From an uncultured Eubacteriales bacterium (GTDB taxonomy: Bacteria; Bacillota; Clostridia; Oscillospirales; Acutalibacteraceae): a stretch of 42,806 nt of DNA. This document shows positions 14,915-23,565 of the stretch, piece by piece. The stretch is taken from the NCBI GenBank assembly GCA_934462705.1, contig CAKSIH010000009.1, positions 1 to 42,806 of the forward strand. The letters run 5' to 3'. The number at the start of each line of letters is the position of its first letter. Within the stretch, counting starts at the first letter, position 1. The position numbers were made by a program, and so were the translations under genes. The notes below the pieces were generated by a model. That model was given only the letters and a program-made list of their open reading frames with translations, was not told where the DNA came from and made no database searches.

Positions 14915-15896
14915 AAAGGTTTTAGCTTTAAGTGCGTCAATGCTAATTTTAACAATACTTGTTATAAATGCTTTTATTATCAATTTAAAAAAAGATGTTA
15001 GCGAAATAACATTTTTGCTTGATTGGACACCAAACACAAATCATACAGGCTTATTTGTTGCAGAAAGCCTGGGTTTTTTTAAAGATGAAGGTCTTAATGT
15101 AAGCATAAAACAACCGGCTCAAGGGGATGCGGTTTCACTTGTTGCATCTGGTAAGGCACAATTTGGCATAAGTTTTCAGGATTTTATAGCACCGGTTTTT
15201 GCAGGAGATAATCCACTAAATGTGAAGGCTGTTGCAGCTATATTTCAACACAACAATTCAGGTATAATTTCTAAAAAGGAAAAAGGCATTTTAAGTTTTG
15301 AAGATATGTGTTTTAAAAATTATGCTACACTTGACAATGAAATTGAACTGGCAATTATAAAATATTGTGTTGAAAAGTGCGGTGGAGATTTCTTTAATGT
15401 GGAGCTTGTTCACTTTAGCGCTGAAAATATATGTCTTGCACTTAACATGGGAATTGATTCTGTATGGGTGTATGAAAACGTACAAAAGGTTCAAACTGAT
15501 ATGTGTGGTGTGGAAACAAACTTTGTTTTGTTTCGAGATGCTGACCCTATTTTTGACTATTACACGCCGATAATAGTTGCAAATTGCGATTATCTGGAGC
15601 AAAACTATGAAACTGCTGTAAAATTTATGCGTGCGGTTTCCAGGGGATATGATTTTGCATCTAGATATCCCAATGAAGCTGCTGATATTCTTCTTAAAAA
15701 TTGTCCGGAGTTGGATGAAAATTTTATAAGAGAAAGCCAGAAGATGTCGTCAGCAAATTATATTGGTGATGCGCAAGTTTGGGGATACATAAATGGTGAT
15801 AGGTGGAATCGTTTTTACGAGTGGCTTTATAAAAATAATGCTATAAAGGAAAAAATAAAGGTTGAAACATACACAAATGAATTTTTATATGGTTAG
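14907..15896 (+). CDS. thiY: ThiY-like substrate-binding protein (NMT1/THI5 family)
   Basis: This 329-residue extracytoplasmic binding protein has the family hallmark LLDWTPNTNHTGLFVAESLG (near 37-56), known from ThiY and yeast Thi5, where it helps bind the pyrimidine moiety of thiamine. Further family stretches are FFKDEGLNVSIKQPAQGDAV and GKAQFGISFQDFIAP. The N-terminus, KKVLALSASMLILTILVINAF, is a membrane segment without a lipobox Cys, so the protein may be anchored by an uncleaved signal instead of a lipid. It lies between the permease (8-base overlap) and the ATPase gene. The assignment to HMP rather than a sulfonate rests on the LDWTPNTNHTG motif. Confidence 0.85.
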   Translation: MFKKVLALSASMLILTILVINAFIINLKKDVSEITFLLDWTPNTNHTGLFVAESLGFFKDEGLNVSIKQPAQGDAVSLVASGKAQFGISFQDFIAPVFAGDNPLNVKAVAAIFQHNNSGIISKKEKGILSFEDMCFKNYATLDNEIELAIIKYCVEKCGGDFFNVELVHFSAENICLALNMGIDSVWVYENVQKVQTDMCGVETNFVLFRDADPIFDYYTPIIVANCDYLEQNYETAVKFMRAVSRGYDFASRYPNEAADILLKNCPELDENFIRESQKMSSANYIGDAQVWGYINGDRWNRFYEWLYKNNAIKEKIKVETYTNEFLYG

Positions 15897-15905
15897 GTGC
15901 AGTTC

Positions 15906-16640
15906 ATGGGGAATTTAATAGTAAAAAACTTAGTTAAAAGCTATAATAATGAGGTGTTTTTGGATAATATATCGTTAAGCGTAGGGGAGGGGGAAACGGT
16001 ATCTATTCTGGGTGCCAGCGGCAGTGGAAAGACAACGCTTTTTAATATAATATCAGGAATTGAACCGGCAGATTCAGGAGAAGTTATTCTAGATGGAAGA
16101 AACATTTTGCTAACTCCCGGAAATGTTAGTTACATGCCGCAGGAGGATTTGCTTTTACCCTACAAAACAATAATTGATAATGTCAGTTTGCCGCTTTTAA
16201 TTAATAAGATGAAAAAAAAAGATGCCCAGGCAAAGGTTTTAGAATATTTTACTTTATTTAATTTGTGCGGTTGTGAAAAAAAATACCCTCATGAAGTATC
16301 GGGAGGAATGCGGCAAAGGGCTGCCCTTCTTAGAACTTACATGTATAACAAGGAGATAATGCTGCTTGATGAGCCATTTTGCGCACTTGATAATATAACT
16401 AAAAATGGAATTTATAAGTGGTATATTGAAATGAAAGGCAAAATGAAAAATTCAACTCTTATTATTACACATGACATTGACGAGGCGTTGATTTTAAGCA
16501 ATAAAATTTATATTTTAAGTGGCAAAAGCGGAAAGCTATCTAAGTCAATTAAAGTAAAAAGTGCAAATAATTTGGATTTTTTCCTTTCTGAGAATTTTAT
16601 AATTTATAAAAAAGAAATTTTATCTATGCTAGAATTATAG
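15906..16640 (+). CDS. ABC transporter ATPase, ThiZ-like
   Basis: This 244-residue ATPase of the SsuB/TauB/ThiZ group completes the importer. Walker A is GASGSGKTT (about 33-41), the Q-loop is YMPQEDLLLPYKTI, the signature VSGGMRQRAALLRTYMY, Walker B IMLLDEPFCALD and the switch LIITHDIDEALIL. Start: ATG 15906 lies six bases after AGGTG (15895-15899); a GTG at 15897 is in frame but overlaps that site. It follows the ThiY-like gene directly and ends the five-gene operon; uppP begins about 70 bases later with its own ribosome binding site. Confidence 0.87.
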   Translation: MGNLIVKNLVKSYNNEVFLDNISLSVGEGETVSILGASGSGKTTLFNIISGIEPADSGEVILDGRNILLTPGNVSYMPQEDLLLPYKTIIDNVSLPLLINKMKKKDAQAKVLEYFTLFNLCGCEKKYPHEVSGGMRQRAALLRTYMYNKEIMLLDEPFCALDNITKNGIYKWYIEMKGKMKNSTLIITHDIDEALILSNKIYILSGKSGKLSKSIKVKSANNLDFFLSENFIIYKKEILSMLEL

Positions 16641-16708
16641 AACCTTATTAACAGTACAGCCTTAACAATAAATAATCAACCTTAATAAAACTATTATAGG
16701 AGGAAAAA

Positions 16709-17560
16709 ATGAATATTATAGAGATAATAAAAGCAATTTTTATAGGAATAATACAAGGAATAACAGAGTGGTTGCCAATAAGCAGCACTGGGCATATGAT
16801 ATTGTTTAACGAATTTGTGAAGTTGAATGTTTCAAAAACATTTCTTGATATGTTCTTAGTTATAATACAGCTTGGCTCCATTTTAGCGGTGGTTTTTTTG
16901 TATTTTAATAAGTTGAATCCCTTTGCGCTAAGCAAAACAGCGGCCGAACGTTCTGAAACTTTCAACATTTGGTGGAAGGTAATAATAGGTTGCATCCCAG
17001 CAGCGGTTATAGGTTTTTTGTTTGATGATATAATACACAAATACCTTTATAATCCAATTACAGTTGCGGTAATGCTGATTTTGTATGGAGTATTGTTTAT
17101 TGTAATAGAGAACATGAATAAACCAGCAACAATTAAGGACTTTGATGATTTAACATATAAAACAGCCTTATTAATTGGAATATTTCAAGTTTTAGCCTTG
17201 ATACCGGGGACATCAAGATCTGGGGCAACCATACTTGGTGCTGTAATACTTGGTGCATCAAGGTTTGTAGCGGCAGAATACTCTTTTTTTCTTGCAATCC
17301 CAGTAATGGTAGGTGCAAGTGCATATGAGATAATAAAATATGTACACAAGTGCGGAGTAAATTTTACGGCCGATGAAATAGGAATTATGGTTGCAGGATT
17401 TGTAACAGCATTTGCGGTGTCAATTGTAGCAATTAAATTTCTTATGGGTTATATTAGAAACCATGACTTTAAAGTGTTTGGATACTATAGAATAATTTTA
17501 GGAATAATTGTGTTAATATATTTTATATCAAAAGGTAGCTGGGCTAGCTTGATGAATTGA
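16709..17560 (+). CDS. uppP: Undecaprenyl-diphosphate phosphatase
   Basis: This 283-residue membrane enzyme of the BacA/UppP family recycles the lipid carrier of cell-wall synthesis by removing a phosphate from undecaprenyl diphosphate, and often gives bacitracin tolerance. The two catalytic motifs are present: EWLPISSTGH (residues 20-29, with Glu20) and PGTSRSGATI (about 171-180). The length and pattern of about eight TM helices are normal. AGGAGG at 16698-16703 precedes ATG 16709. It is probably a single gene behind the ThiZ-like gene. Confidence 0.96.
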   Translation: MNIIEIIKAIFIGIIQGITEWLPISSTGHMILFNEFVKLNVSKTFLDMFLVIIQLGSILAVVFLYFNKLNPFALSKTAAERSETFNIWWKVIIGCIPAAVIGFLFDDIIHKYLYNPITVAVMLILYGVLFIVIENMNKPATIKDFDDLTYKTALLIGIFQVLALIPGTSRSGATILGAVILGASRFVAAEYSFFLAIPVMVGASAYEIIKYVHKCGVNFTADEIGIMVAGFVTAFAVSIVAIKFLMGYIRNHDFKVFGYYRIILGIIVLIYFISKGSWASLMN

Positions 17561-17685
17561 TAGTGAATTTTTCACAGTTTATTGAGAGATTTAGATTATT
17601 AATTAAATGAATTTTAGAAATTTGTTTTTTTGCTTGACTTTCAATTTAGTTTATGATAAACTTACAAAGTATTAAATTGAAAGTT

Positions 17686-17762
17686 GCGCCAGTAGCTCAG
17701 TTGGATAGAGTGTTTGGCTACGAACCAAAAGGTCAGGGGTTCGAATCCCTTCTGGCGCGCCA
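17686..17762 (+). tRNA. tRNA-Arg (anticodon ACG)
   Basis: Complete 77-base cloverleaf: acceptor GCGCCAG with CTGGCGC, D-arm AGCTCAGTTGGATAGAGT, anticodon stem TTTGG/CCAAA with loop CTACGAA (anticodon ACG), T-arm GGTTCGAATCC, and encoded CCA. A TTGACT -35-like box lies at 17634-17639. Confidence 0.97.
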
Positions 17763-17803
17763 CGTACGTCTATAAATTTTTTAATTCCTTTTCTTTTTAA
17801 TTG

Positions 17804-17849
17804 AACGCAGGGCGGATAACTTGAAAAAGTTGTTCGCCCTGCGTTTTTT
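17804..17849 (+). terminator. Terminator of tRNA-Arg
   Basis: A 19-bp stem (17804-17822 with 17827-17845: AACGCAGGGCGGATAACTT against its complement, with one wobble) closes a four-base loop and runs into TTTTTT. It touches the stop codon of the convergent reductase gene, so it may terminate that gene too. Confidence 0.88.
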
Positions 17850-18432
17850 AATTTTTATTTTTAACTTGTTTTAAATTGCTGCAAATTAACCTAACTTGTG
17901 TTAAAGAATTATTAAGGTTGGGGCTGAAATCAGTTTTATCCATGGTAACTACAAATTTTAGCTTAGTTTTTAAAATGCTGAATATCATATTTATTTGAGT
18001 AACAATTATATCTTCACATTTACTTTTTTCAGCTCCGCACGTTAAAAGTAAAATTCCAGTTTTCTTTTTAAAAAAGACCGGAGTATTTCTTTTAAACCTA
18101 GCATTAAAGTAAGGCTGCATACGGTCAAAAAGAGCTTTTAACGGTGCTGGAAATCCCAAGTTATACACCGGAGATGCAACTATAATTAAGTCTGCATTTT
18201 TTAATAGTGAGTCAATATTTTGAAAGTCCGGCATAAAACAAGAATCGTGGCTAATGCAGTAATTGCAGGAAATGCACGGATTAATATTTAGATTATATGA
18301 GTCAACAACGCTAATTGCATAATAGACCTTTAACTGCGATATAAGTTCATTTGTCAGTTTTGCTGTGAATCCATTTTTGTTAGGGGACCCAAATAAAATA
18401 ACAGCAGAACCCTTATCTTGAGAGTTATTCAA
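17848..18432 (-). CDS. Flavodoxin-fold NAD(P)H-dependent oxidoreductase, iron-sulfur flavoprotein-like
   Basis: This 194-residue protein has a flavodoxin-like fold. FGSPNKNGFTAKL (14-26) is the FMN phosphate loop, and ASPVYNLGFPAPLKALFDR is the second FMN-contacting motif of the NADPH-dependent FMN reductase family. A cysteine cluster PCISCNYCISHDSC (Cys53, 56, 59, 65) matches the compact CX2CX2CX5C type of iron-sulfur flavoproteins. It probably carries electrons or reduces small substrates in the cytoplasm. The start is TTG 18432 with GGAGG eight bases upstream. It lies downstream of tdk on the same strand with a 16-bp hairpin between them. The physiological partner is unknown. Confidence 0.85.
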   Translation of the reverse strand: MNNSQDKGSAVILFGSPNKNGFTAKLTNELISQLKVYYAISVVDSYNLNINPCISCNYCISHDSCFMPDFQNIDSLLKNADLIIVASPVYNLGFPAPLKALFDRMQPYFNARFKRNTPVFFKKKTGILLLTCGAEKSKCEDIIVTQINMIFSILKTKLKFVVTMDKTDFSPNLNNSLTQVRLICSNLKQVKNKN

Positions 18433-18453
18433 TTAAATTACCTCCGAAAGACA

Positions 18454-18494
18454 GACGCGCCATAAATGTACAGCCGCAACATTTATGACGCGCC
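18454..18494. repeat. Intergenic 16-bp hairpin
   Basis: GACGCGCCATAAATGT (18454-18469) and ACATTTATGACGCGCC (18479-18494) are inverted repeats with two G-T type wobbles and a 9-base loop. It fills the gap between the tdk and reductase genes. There is no T-tract on either side, so it is not an obvious terminator. It could be an mRNA processing or stability hairpin. Confidence 0.6.
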
Positions 18495-18501
18495 TTAAAA
18501 T

Positions 18502-19062
18502 TTAATTAAGCGTACCTTTTTTCCAGCATTGATGGCAAAGTGCAATATATTTATCATTCCCACCAATATCAATTTGTTCCCCGTCGTAAATTATTTTGTT
18601 GTCGCTGTAACGCGCATTTATAATTGCCTTTCTGCCACAAATACACATGGAAGGTATTTCGCGAATGGTATCAGCGACTTCAAGAAGTCTTTTGCTACCT
18701 TCAAATAAATTGCCCATATAGTCAGTTTTAAGGCCATAACACATAACCATAGTACCATCATCAACGAGGTTTCGAAGCTCGTTAACTTGAGATTTAGTTA
18801 AAAATTGAGCCTCATCAACAATAATAATATCAAAAACTCCCCTTTTTTTTATGTTTGCAGTTATGCTTTCATCAGGGCCAATGGTTATAGCTGGAGAGGA
18901 AAGCCCCATTCGAGATTTAAGTAGGATTTCACCATCTCTGTTGTCAATACTTGGTTTAACAAGAGCAACTTTTCTGCCATGTTCTTCAAAGCTAAATTTT
19001 TTCATAAGCGCGCTTGCAGTTTTGCTGGAGCCCATAACACCGTAATGGTAGTACATTTTCAT
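18502..19062 (-). CDS. tdk: Thymidine kinase
   Basis: This 186-residue type II thymidine kinase phosphorylates thymidine with ATP in the salvage pathway. The P-loop reads GVMGSSKT (8-15), with Ser in place of the usual second Gly of GxxxSGKS/T. FDIIIVDEAQFL carries Walker B and the catalytic Glu. The lasso region holds a zinc site from CICG and CHQC near the C-terminus. Length and layout are normal. ATG 19062 is preceded on the minus strand by AAAGGTGA. It serves the same salvage theme as the deo/cdd/pdp cluster at 29-39 kb, although it is not in that operon. Confidence 0.95.
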   Translation of the reverse strand: MKMYYHYGVMGSSKTASALMKKFSFEEHGRKVALVKPSIDNRDGEILLKSRMGLSSPAITIGPDESITANIKKRGVFDIIIVDEAQFLTKSQVNELRNLVDDGTMVMCYGLKTDYMGNLFEGSKRLLEVADTIREIPSMCICGRKAIINARYSDNKIIYDGEQIDIGGNDKYIALCHQCWKKGTLN

Positions 19063-19160
19063 TTAAATCACCTTTTAAATTATTTAGTCAATATATATTA
19101 AAATTCTTATATAATTATTTTAAGTTAAAAGAACATATTTTTCAAATTTATTTTAAAGCG

Positions 19161-19967
19161 TTAAACAATGGAAAGAGAAATGGGTTTTCTGTTTTTATAG
19201 ATTGTAAAATTACTAAAGCCAGCTTTTTTAGCTACTTTTAAGGAGTTTTCAATTCCAAAACTTAGATTTTTATGGCTGTGGGAGTTCGATCCAACAGTAA
19301 TATATTTTCCGCCGAATTTTTTAAATTTTAACAGTATATTATACTCTGAAAGTATGGAACAGCTGTAGTTAGAATTTTGAAGAGAGTAGACTTCGAGAGC
19401 TTTTTTCTTTTTAGCAAGTTTTTGAAGTATTAAATTTATCTTCTCTTCAAATTGGGTTAGGTCTAAATTAATTTGAGGGTCAATAAACTTTAAGGGATAG
19501 TGCAGGTGCGAGAGAGAGTCAAATTTTCCCCAGTCAATTAAATCTAAAATTTCATCAAAGTAAAGATTCAATGTATTATAAATATTATCATTTGTAAAGT
19601 TGTAATGCTTAAAATTGACATCTTTTTTAAGTTTGTGAATAGAAGCTAAAACAAAATCAAAATCTGATTTTTTTAAGGCATCTTTTGCAGCACTTTTGTT
19701 ATGTGTTGGCTGTCCAAGCTCCACACCGGCAAATACATGAATGGAATCTTGAAAAATTGCACGGGCTTTTTTTGATTCAAAATAAGATTGCGAAATTGCT
19801 TTATTATAGTTCTTCTTATAGTATGTATCGCATTCACAGTGATCCGTAAAAGTAATTGCAAAAAGATTAAGATTTGTTGCCGTTTCGCAGATTTTTATAA
19901 TAGGGTCAAGTGCATCAAGAGAGTTATCACTATGTACGTGACTATCAGAAAGAAATCGGTATGGCAT
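19161..19967 (-). CDS. PHP-domain phosphatase, histidinol-phosphatase family
   Basis: This 268-residue metal-dependent hydrolase of the PHP superfamily has its metal-ligand motifs in order: SDSHVHSDNS (7-16), TFTDHCE (about 40-46), GVELGQP, ASIHKLKKD, SHLHYPLKF and, near the C-terminus, GSNSHSHKN. This set matches the HisK-type histidinol-phosphate phosphatase of Firmicutes, which forms histidinol. No other his gene is nearby, so another phosphoester substrate is possible. A strong AGGAGGTG precedes the ATG on the minus strand. It is a single gene, divergent from the V-ATPase operon. Confidence 0.88.
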   Translation of the reverse strand: MPYRFLSDSHVHSDNSLDALDPIIKICETATNLNLFAITFTDHCECDTYYKKNYNKAISQSYFESKKARAIFQDSIHVFAGVELGQPTHNKSAAKDALKKSDFDFVLASIHKLKKDVNFKHYNFTNDNIYNTLNLYFDEILDLIDWGKFDSLSHLHYPLKFIDPQINLDLTQFEEKINLILQKLAKKKKALEVYSLQNSNYSCSILSEYNILLKFKKFGGKYITVGSNSHSHKNLSFGIENSLKVAKKAGFSNFTIYKNRKPISLSIV

Positions 19968-20073
19968 TTCTTCACCTCCTGTATCAGCATTGTATCATAT
20001 TTATTTTAAAGAAAAAAGATTTTTTTATAGTAAAAATAATAAAAATTTTTTATGATATTATTACAATAAATAC

Positions 20074-20102
20074 TTGACATATCCTTTTTTAAATAGCATA
20101 AT
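20074..20102 (+). promoter_or_regulatory. Promoter of the V/A-type ATPase operon
   Basis: A perfect TTGACA (20074-20079), a 17-base spacer and CATAAT (20097-20102), about 110 bases before the first ATPase gene. This leaves a leader of about 100 bases in which I see no known riboswitch. Confidence 0.8.
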
Positions 20103-20212
20103 CTATTTAGCCTGGTTGTAATTTGTAACTGTTAATTTAAGTGGTTGAAAAATAAGAAAAAAGGGTCTATAATTATTTGATGATCTATTAAAGTTTGTAG
20201 GGAGGTGCTTTT

Positions 20213-20524
20213 ATGCGTGATATGATAGCCAGAATAATCGAGATGGATAAAGCTGCAAGAGAGCTCACACAAAAGGTACAAAAGGACAAGGTTAATTCAG
20301 AAGAGGAGATAAAGCTCTTAAAGGAGGAAATTCGTAACGACTATCTTCAAAGGGCTAGGAAAAGAATAGAGAAAAATGAGAAGATAGAACGCAGTGAAGC
20401 AGAAAAAAAACTTAAAATTATTTCTGAAAATAAAGATAATATTTTAAAAAGACTTGATGAAGCATATAGCGAAAAAAAAGATATGTGGGTTGACGCAATA
20501 GTCAAACGTGTTTTAGGGGAGTGA
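20213..20524 (+). CDS. V/A-type ATPase small coiled-coil subunit (G/H-like)
   Basis: This 103-residue, highly charged protein is almost entirely coiled coil (for example EEEIKLLKEEIRNDYLQRAR and KIERSEAEKKLKIISENKDN). It fits the peripheral-stalk partner of subunit E, called G, H or NtpF in different species. These proteins diverge fast, so the call depends on size, heptad pattern and its place as first gene of the ATPase operon. AGGGAGG precedes the ATG. It is followed after four bases by subunit C. Confidence 0.78.
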   Translation: MRDMIARIIEMDKAARELTQKVQKDKVNSEEEIKLLKEEIRNDYLQRARKRIEKNEKIERSEAEKKLKIISENKDNILKRLDEAYSEKKDMWVDAIVKRVLGE

Positions 20525-20528
20525 TAAT

Positions 20529-21569
20529 ATGCTTTCCAAGTATTCTTCAAATGTTATTTTAACAAAAGTGAAGTCGATGTATGGAAAAAGAATAAGAAAA
20601 GAAGATTATGACAATTTGTTAGGTTGCAAAAATGTAACACAGATTGCATCTTACCTAAAAAACAGTACACATTATAATTCGGTATTATCTTCCATAGACG
20701 AAAAAACTATTCACAGAGGACACTTAGAATCGGTTATAAAGACTAAAATTTTTAATGACTGTGAAAAGCTTATGCGGTTTGAAATATCTACAGGAGACAG
20801 TTTTTCAGGGTATTTGATAACAAGAACGGAGATAAGACAGATAATAAAAAGTTTGGCTTTATTATCTGGCGGAAAAGCTGAAGATTATGTTTTTACAATG
20901 CCGGTTTACTTTAATAAATTTACAAAAATAAATTTACCGGCCCTTTCAAATGCAAAAAATTACGATGACTTTCTATTAGCGTTAGGAAAATCGCATTATA
21001 GGCAGTTACTTGAAGAATATCATCCGAAAAATGGAGGCAAGTTTGATATTCAAAAAATTGAATGTGAACTTTATAATTACTTGTATGAGACATTTTTAAA
21101 CGGAATAGAAGGTACAGCCAGAAGCAAGATCCAAAATGAGCTTAGAAGTATCATAAGTGATTACATTGATTATGGAAATTTTATTAGGATTTATAGAAGC
21201 AAAAAAATGGATGTAGAGATTGATGATTCAATAATTGTGAACTATGGAAATTTAAAAAAGAGATATATAGACGAAATGCTGAATGCAGAAGATGAAAAAG
21301 AAGTATTTGAGATAATGAAATCCACCAATCAAGGTAAAAGATTAAGCAATATAGAATTTAATTATATTGATGAAGTGCAGTATAGGATGATATACGATAA
21401 ATGTAGAATGAGCATACACATGTCAATAGATCCATCCATCGTAATGTTAGCGTATATTTTTTTAATGCAAATAGAAATTTCTAATCTTATATCAATAATT
21501 GAAGGTGTGCGATATAATTTGCCAAGATCTGAGATTGAAAAGCTTTTGACCTTAAAGGTAAAGCAGTAG
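20529..21569 (+). CDS. ntpC: V/A-type ATPase subunit C (AtpC/NtpC)
   Basis: This 346-residue all-helical subunit couples the central stalk to the membrane c-ring (subunit C/d). Family features are the start YSSNVILTKVKSMYGKRI, the stretch YDNLLGCKNVTQIASYLKNS (about 20-39), and the C-terminal IFLMQIEISNLISIIEGVRY that precedes the last helix. Length is normal for the family. GGGGAG at 20516-20521 gives the ribosome binding site. It lies second in the ATPase operon, before subunit I. Confidence 0.92.
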   Translation: MLSKYSSNVILTKVKSMYGKRIRKEDYDNLLGCKNVTQIASYLKNSTHYNSVLSSIDEKTIHRGHLESVIKTKIFNDCEKLMRFEISTGDSFSGYLITRTEIRQIIKSLALLSGGKAEDYVFTMPVYFNKFTKINLPALSNAKNYDDFLLALGKSHYRQLLEEYHPKNGGKFDIQKIECELYNYLYETFLNGIEGTARSKIQNELRSIISDYIDYGNFIRIYRSKKMDVEIDDSIIVNYGNLKKRYIDEMLNAEDEKEVFEIMKSTNQGKRLSNIEFNYIDEVQYRMIYDKCRMSIHMSIDPSIVMLAYIFLMQIEISNLISIIEGVRYNLPRSEIEKLLTLKVKQ

Positions 21570-21594
21570 CGAAATAGGAAGGAGTGATGCTAAG

Positions 21595-23532
21595 GTGGCT
21601 GTATCAAAGGTAAAAATAGCCAGTATTATAGGCGTTATGTCTGCACTGGATGAGGTTGTAAAGGTTTGTGGAGAAACAGGGTATTTTCACCCAGACGATG
21701 CTCTTTCTTTTTATTCTAAAACAGAAAAATTTTTGCCAATAGCAGAGGCAAACCCATATGAAGAACCACTAAAAAAGATAAGAGAGATATCAGAGAGTGC
21801 TGGTGTAAAGCTGGATTTTACGGATGTACATGAGTTTGAAGTAAATGTTAGAGATATAAATGACTATGTGGATTATCTGACAGAAAAATTAGGTGGTCTT
21901 TTAAATAAAAAGAAGGAAGTTTTATTAAAGATAGAAGCGTATAAAAAATCTTTGGAGCATATAAAACATTTTACAGGACTAAATTTAAATTTAGGAGAAA
22001 TTTTTGCCTGCAAATACATAAGGGTTAGGTTTGGAAGGCTTCCTAAAGACAGTTACATAAAATTAAGTGCTTACAAAGACAACCCTTATATGTTATTTTT
22101 TCCTTGCACTATGGATGAAGAGTATTGTTGGGGTGTATATTTTACACCGGTTGAGGAAAGACATGAAATCGATAGAAAGTTTGCAGGGCTTTATTTTGAG
22201 CGACTGAGAATTGATGAAAATGAAGGAACACCTGAAACCGCAATTAGCAGTCTTGAAGGGTTTATAAATCAGGCAAATGAGGCATTGAGTAAAATAGAGA
22301 AGAAGATTTCGGCATATTGGAACACGCAAAAAGAGCAGTGTATGCGTTTTTACACAAAGCTAGTGGAACTAAACACTTATTTTGGGATAAAAAAATATGC
22401 ATCAAAATACAATGACAATTTTATCTTGGTTGGCTGGATACCAAAGGAAGAAGAGGAAGCCTTTATAGACCGACTAAGTAGGATTTATGGAATAGAATAT
22501 TCTATAGACAGGGCGGAAGATGAATATAAGCATTCTCCACCTGTAAGGCTTAAAAACAGATGGTTTGCAAAGCCTTTTGAAATGTTTGTAGGAATGTATG
22601 GTTTGCCAAGTTATAACGAAATTGACCCAACTCTTTTGGTTTCAATAATATACACACTGCTTTATGGGGTTATGTTTGGGGACTTGGGGCAAGGAATCAT
22701 ATTAGCCATTGTAGGAGCGATAATGTGGAACAAAAAGAAGATGATCCTTGGAAAGATACTTGAACGATGTGGAATAAGTGGTGCCATTTTTGGGTTTTTA
22801 TATGGATCAGTGTTTGGATTTGAAGAAGTTTTAAATCCGATACATCAAAGACTTTTTGGAGTTGAGAAAAAGCTTTTTGAAGTAATGGAAGCAAAAAGTA
22901 TAACAATGATACTTATTTCATCTATTGCAATAGGTGTATTTCTCATAACGCTTGCAATGCTTATTAATGTCTATTCGGCGTTTAGGCGGCAAGACTATGA
23001 GGCGGCGATATTTAGCCAAAACGGAATAGCGGGAATTGCGTTTTATGATTCAATAATATTTGGTGTAGTAATGATGGTTATGAAAAAAAATGTGTTTACG
23101 CTCCCCTATATTTTAGGCTTTATAATATTACCATTAATACTGATTTTTTTCCGAGAACCACTTGGTAAACTTGTAAAAGGGGAACAAAATTGGATGCCGG
23201 AAAAAATTGGTGAGTACATCATTCAAAACTTTTTTGAGTTGTTTGAAATTTTACTTACTTATGTAACCAATACGGTTTCATTTCTTCGTGTCGGTGCATA
23301 CATATTAATACATTCTGGTATGATGATAGTAGGTTTTACAATAGCAGATCTTATCCCAGGTGGGATAATTTCTTACACAATAGTGGTGACTTTATGGAAC
23401 ATTCTTATTATATGTCTAGAAGGTTTGCTAGTAGCAATACAAGTATTAAGGCTTAACTACTATGAGATTTTCAGTAGATTCTTTGACGGCCAGGGTCGAG
23501 AGTTTGAACCTGTCCTAGTAAAAAGAGATTAA
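21595..23532 (+). CDS. ntpI: V/A-type ATPase subunit I (membrane stator, a-subunit)
   Basis: This 645-residue stator has an N-terminal cytoplasmic half (about 1-335) with long helices that join the peripheral stalks. The C-terminal membrane half has about eight TM helices, beginning at PSYNEIDPTLLVSIIYTLLY and GVMFGDLGQGIILAI. The essential ion-channel arginine is in NTVSFLRVGAYILIHSG (about 575-591). It forms the ion half-channels beside the K-subunit ring. Start GTG 21595 follows GGAAGGAG at 10 bases. Length is typical. The gene lies between subunits C and K. Confidence 0.95.
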   Translation: MAVSKVKIASIIGVMSALDEVVKVCGETGYFHPDDALSFYSKTEKFLPIAEANPYEEPLKKIREISESAGVKLDFTDVHEFEVNVRDINDYVDYLTEKLGGLLNKKKEVLLKIEAYKKSLEHIKHFTGLNLNLGEIFACKYIRVRFGRLPKDSYIKLSAYKDNPYMLFFPCTMDEEYCWGVYFTPVEERHEIDRKFAGLYFERLRIDENEGTPETAISSLEGFINQANEALSKIEKKISAYWNTQKEQCMRFYTKLVELNTYFGIKKYASKYNDNFILVGWIPKEEEEAFIDRLSRIYGIEYSIDRAEDEYKHSPPVRLKNRWFAKPFEMFVGMYGLPSYNEIDPTLLVSIIYTLLYGVMFGDLGQGIILAIVGAIMWNKKKMILGKILERCGISGAIFGFLYGSVFGFEEVLNPIHQRLFGVEKKLFEVMEAKSITMILISSIAIGVFLITLAMLINVYSAFRRQDYEAAIFSQNGIAGIAFYDSIIFGVVMMVMKKNVFTLPYILGFIILPLILIFFREPLGKLVKGEQNWMPEKIGEYIIQNFFELFEILLTYVTNTVSFLRVGAYILIHSGMMIVGFTIADLIPGGIISYTIVVTLWNILIICLEGLLVAIQVLRLNYYEIFSRFFDGQGREFEPVLVKRD

Positions 23533-23565
23533 TTTAATTTTAAATATTTTTGGAGGTTGAATATT

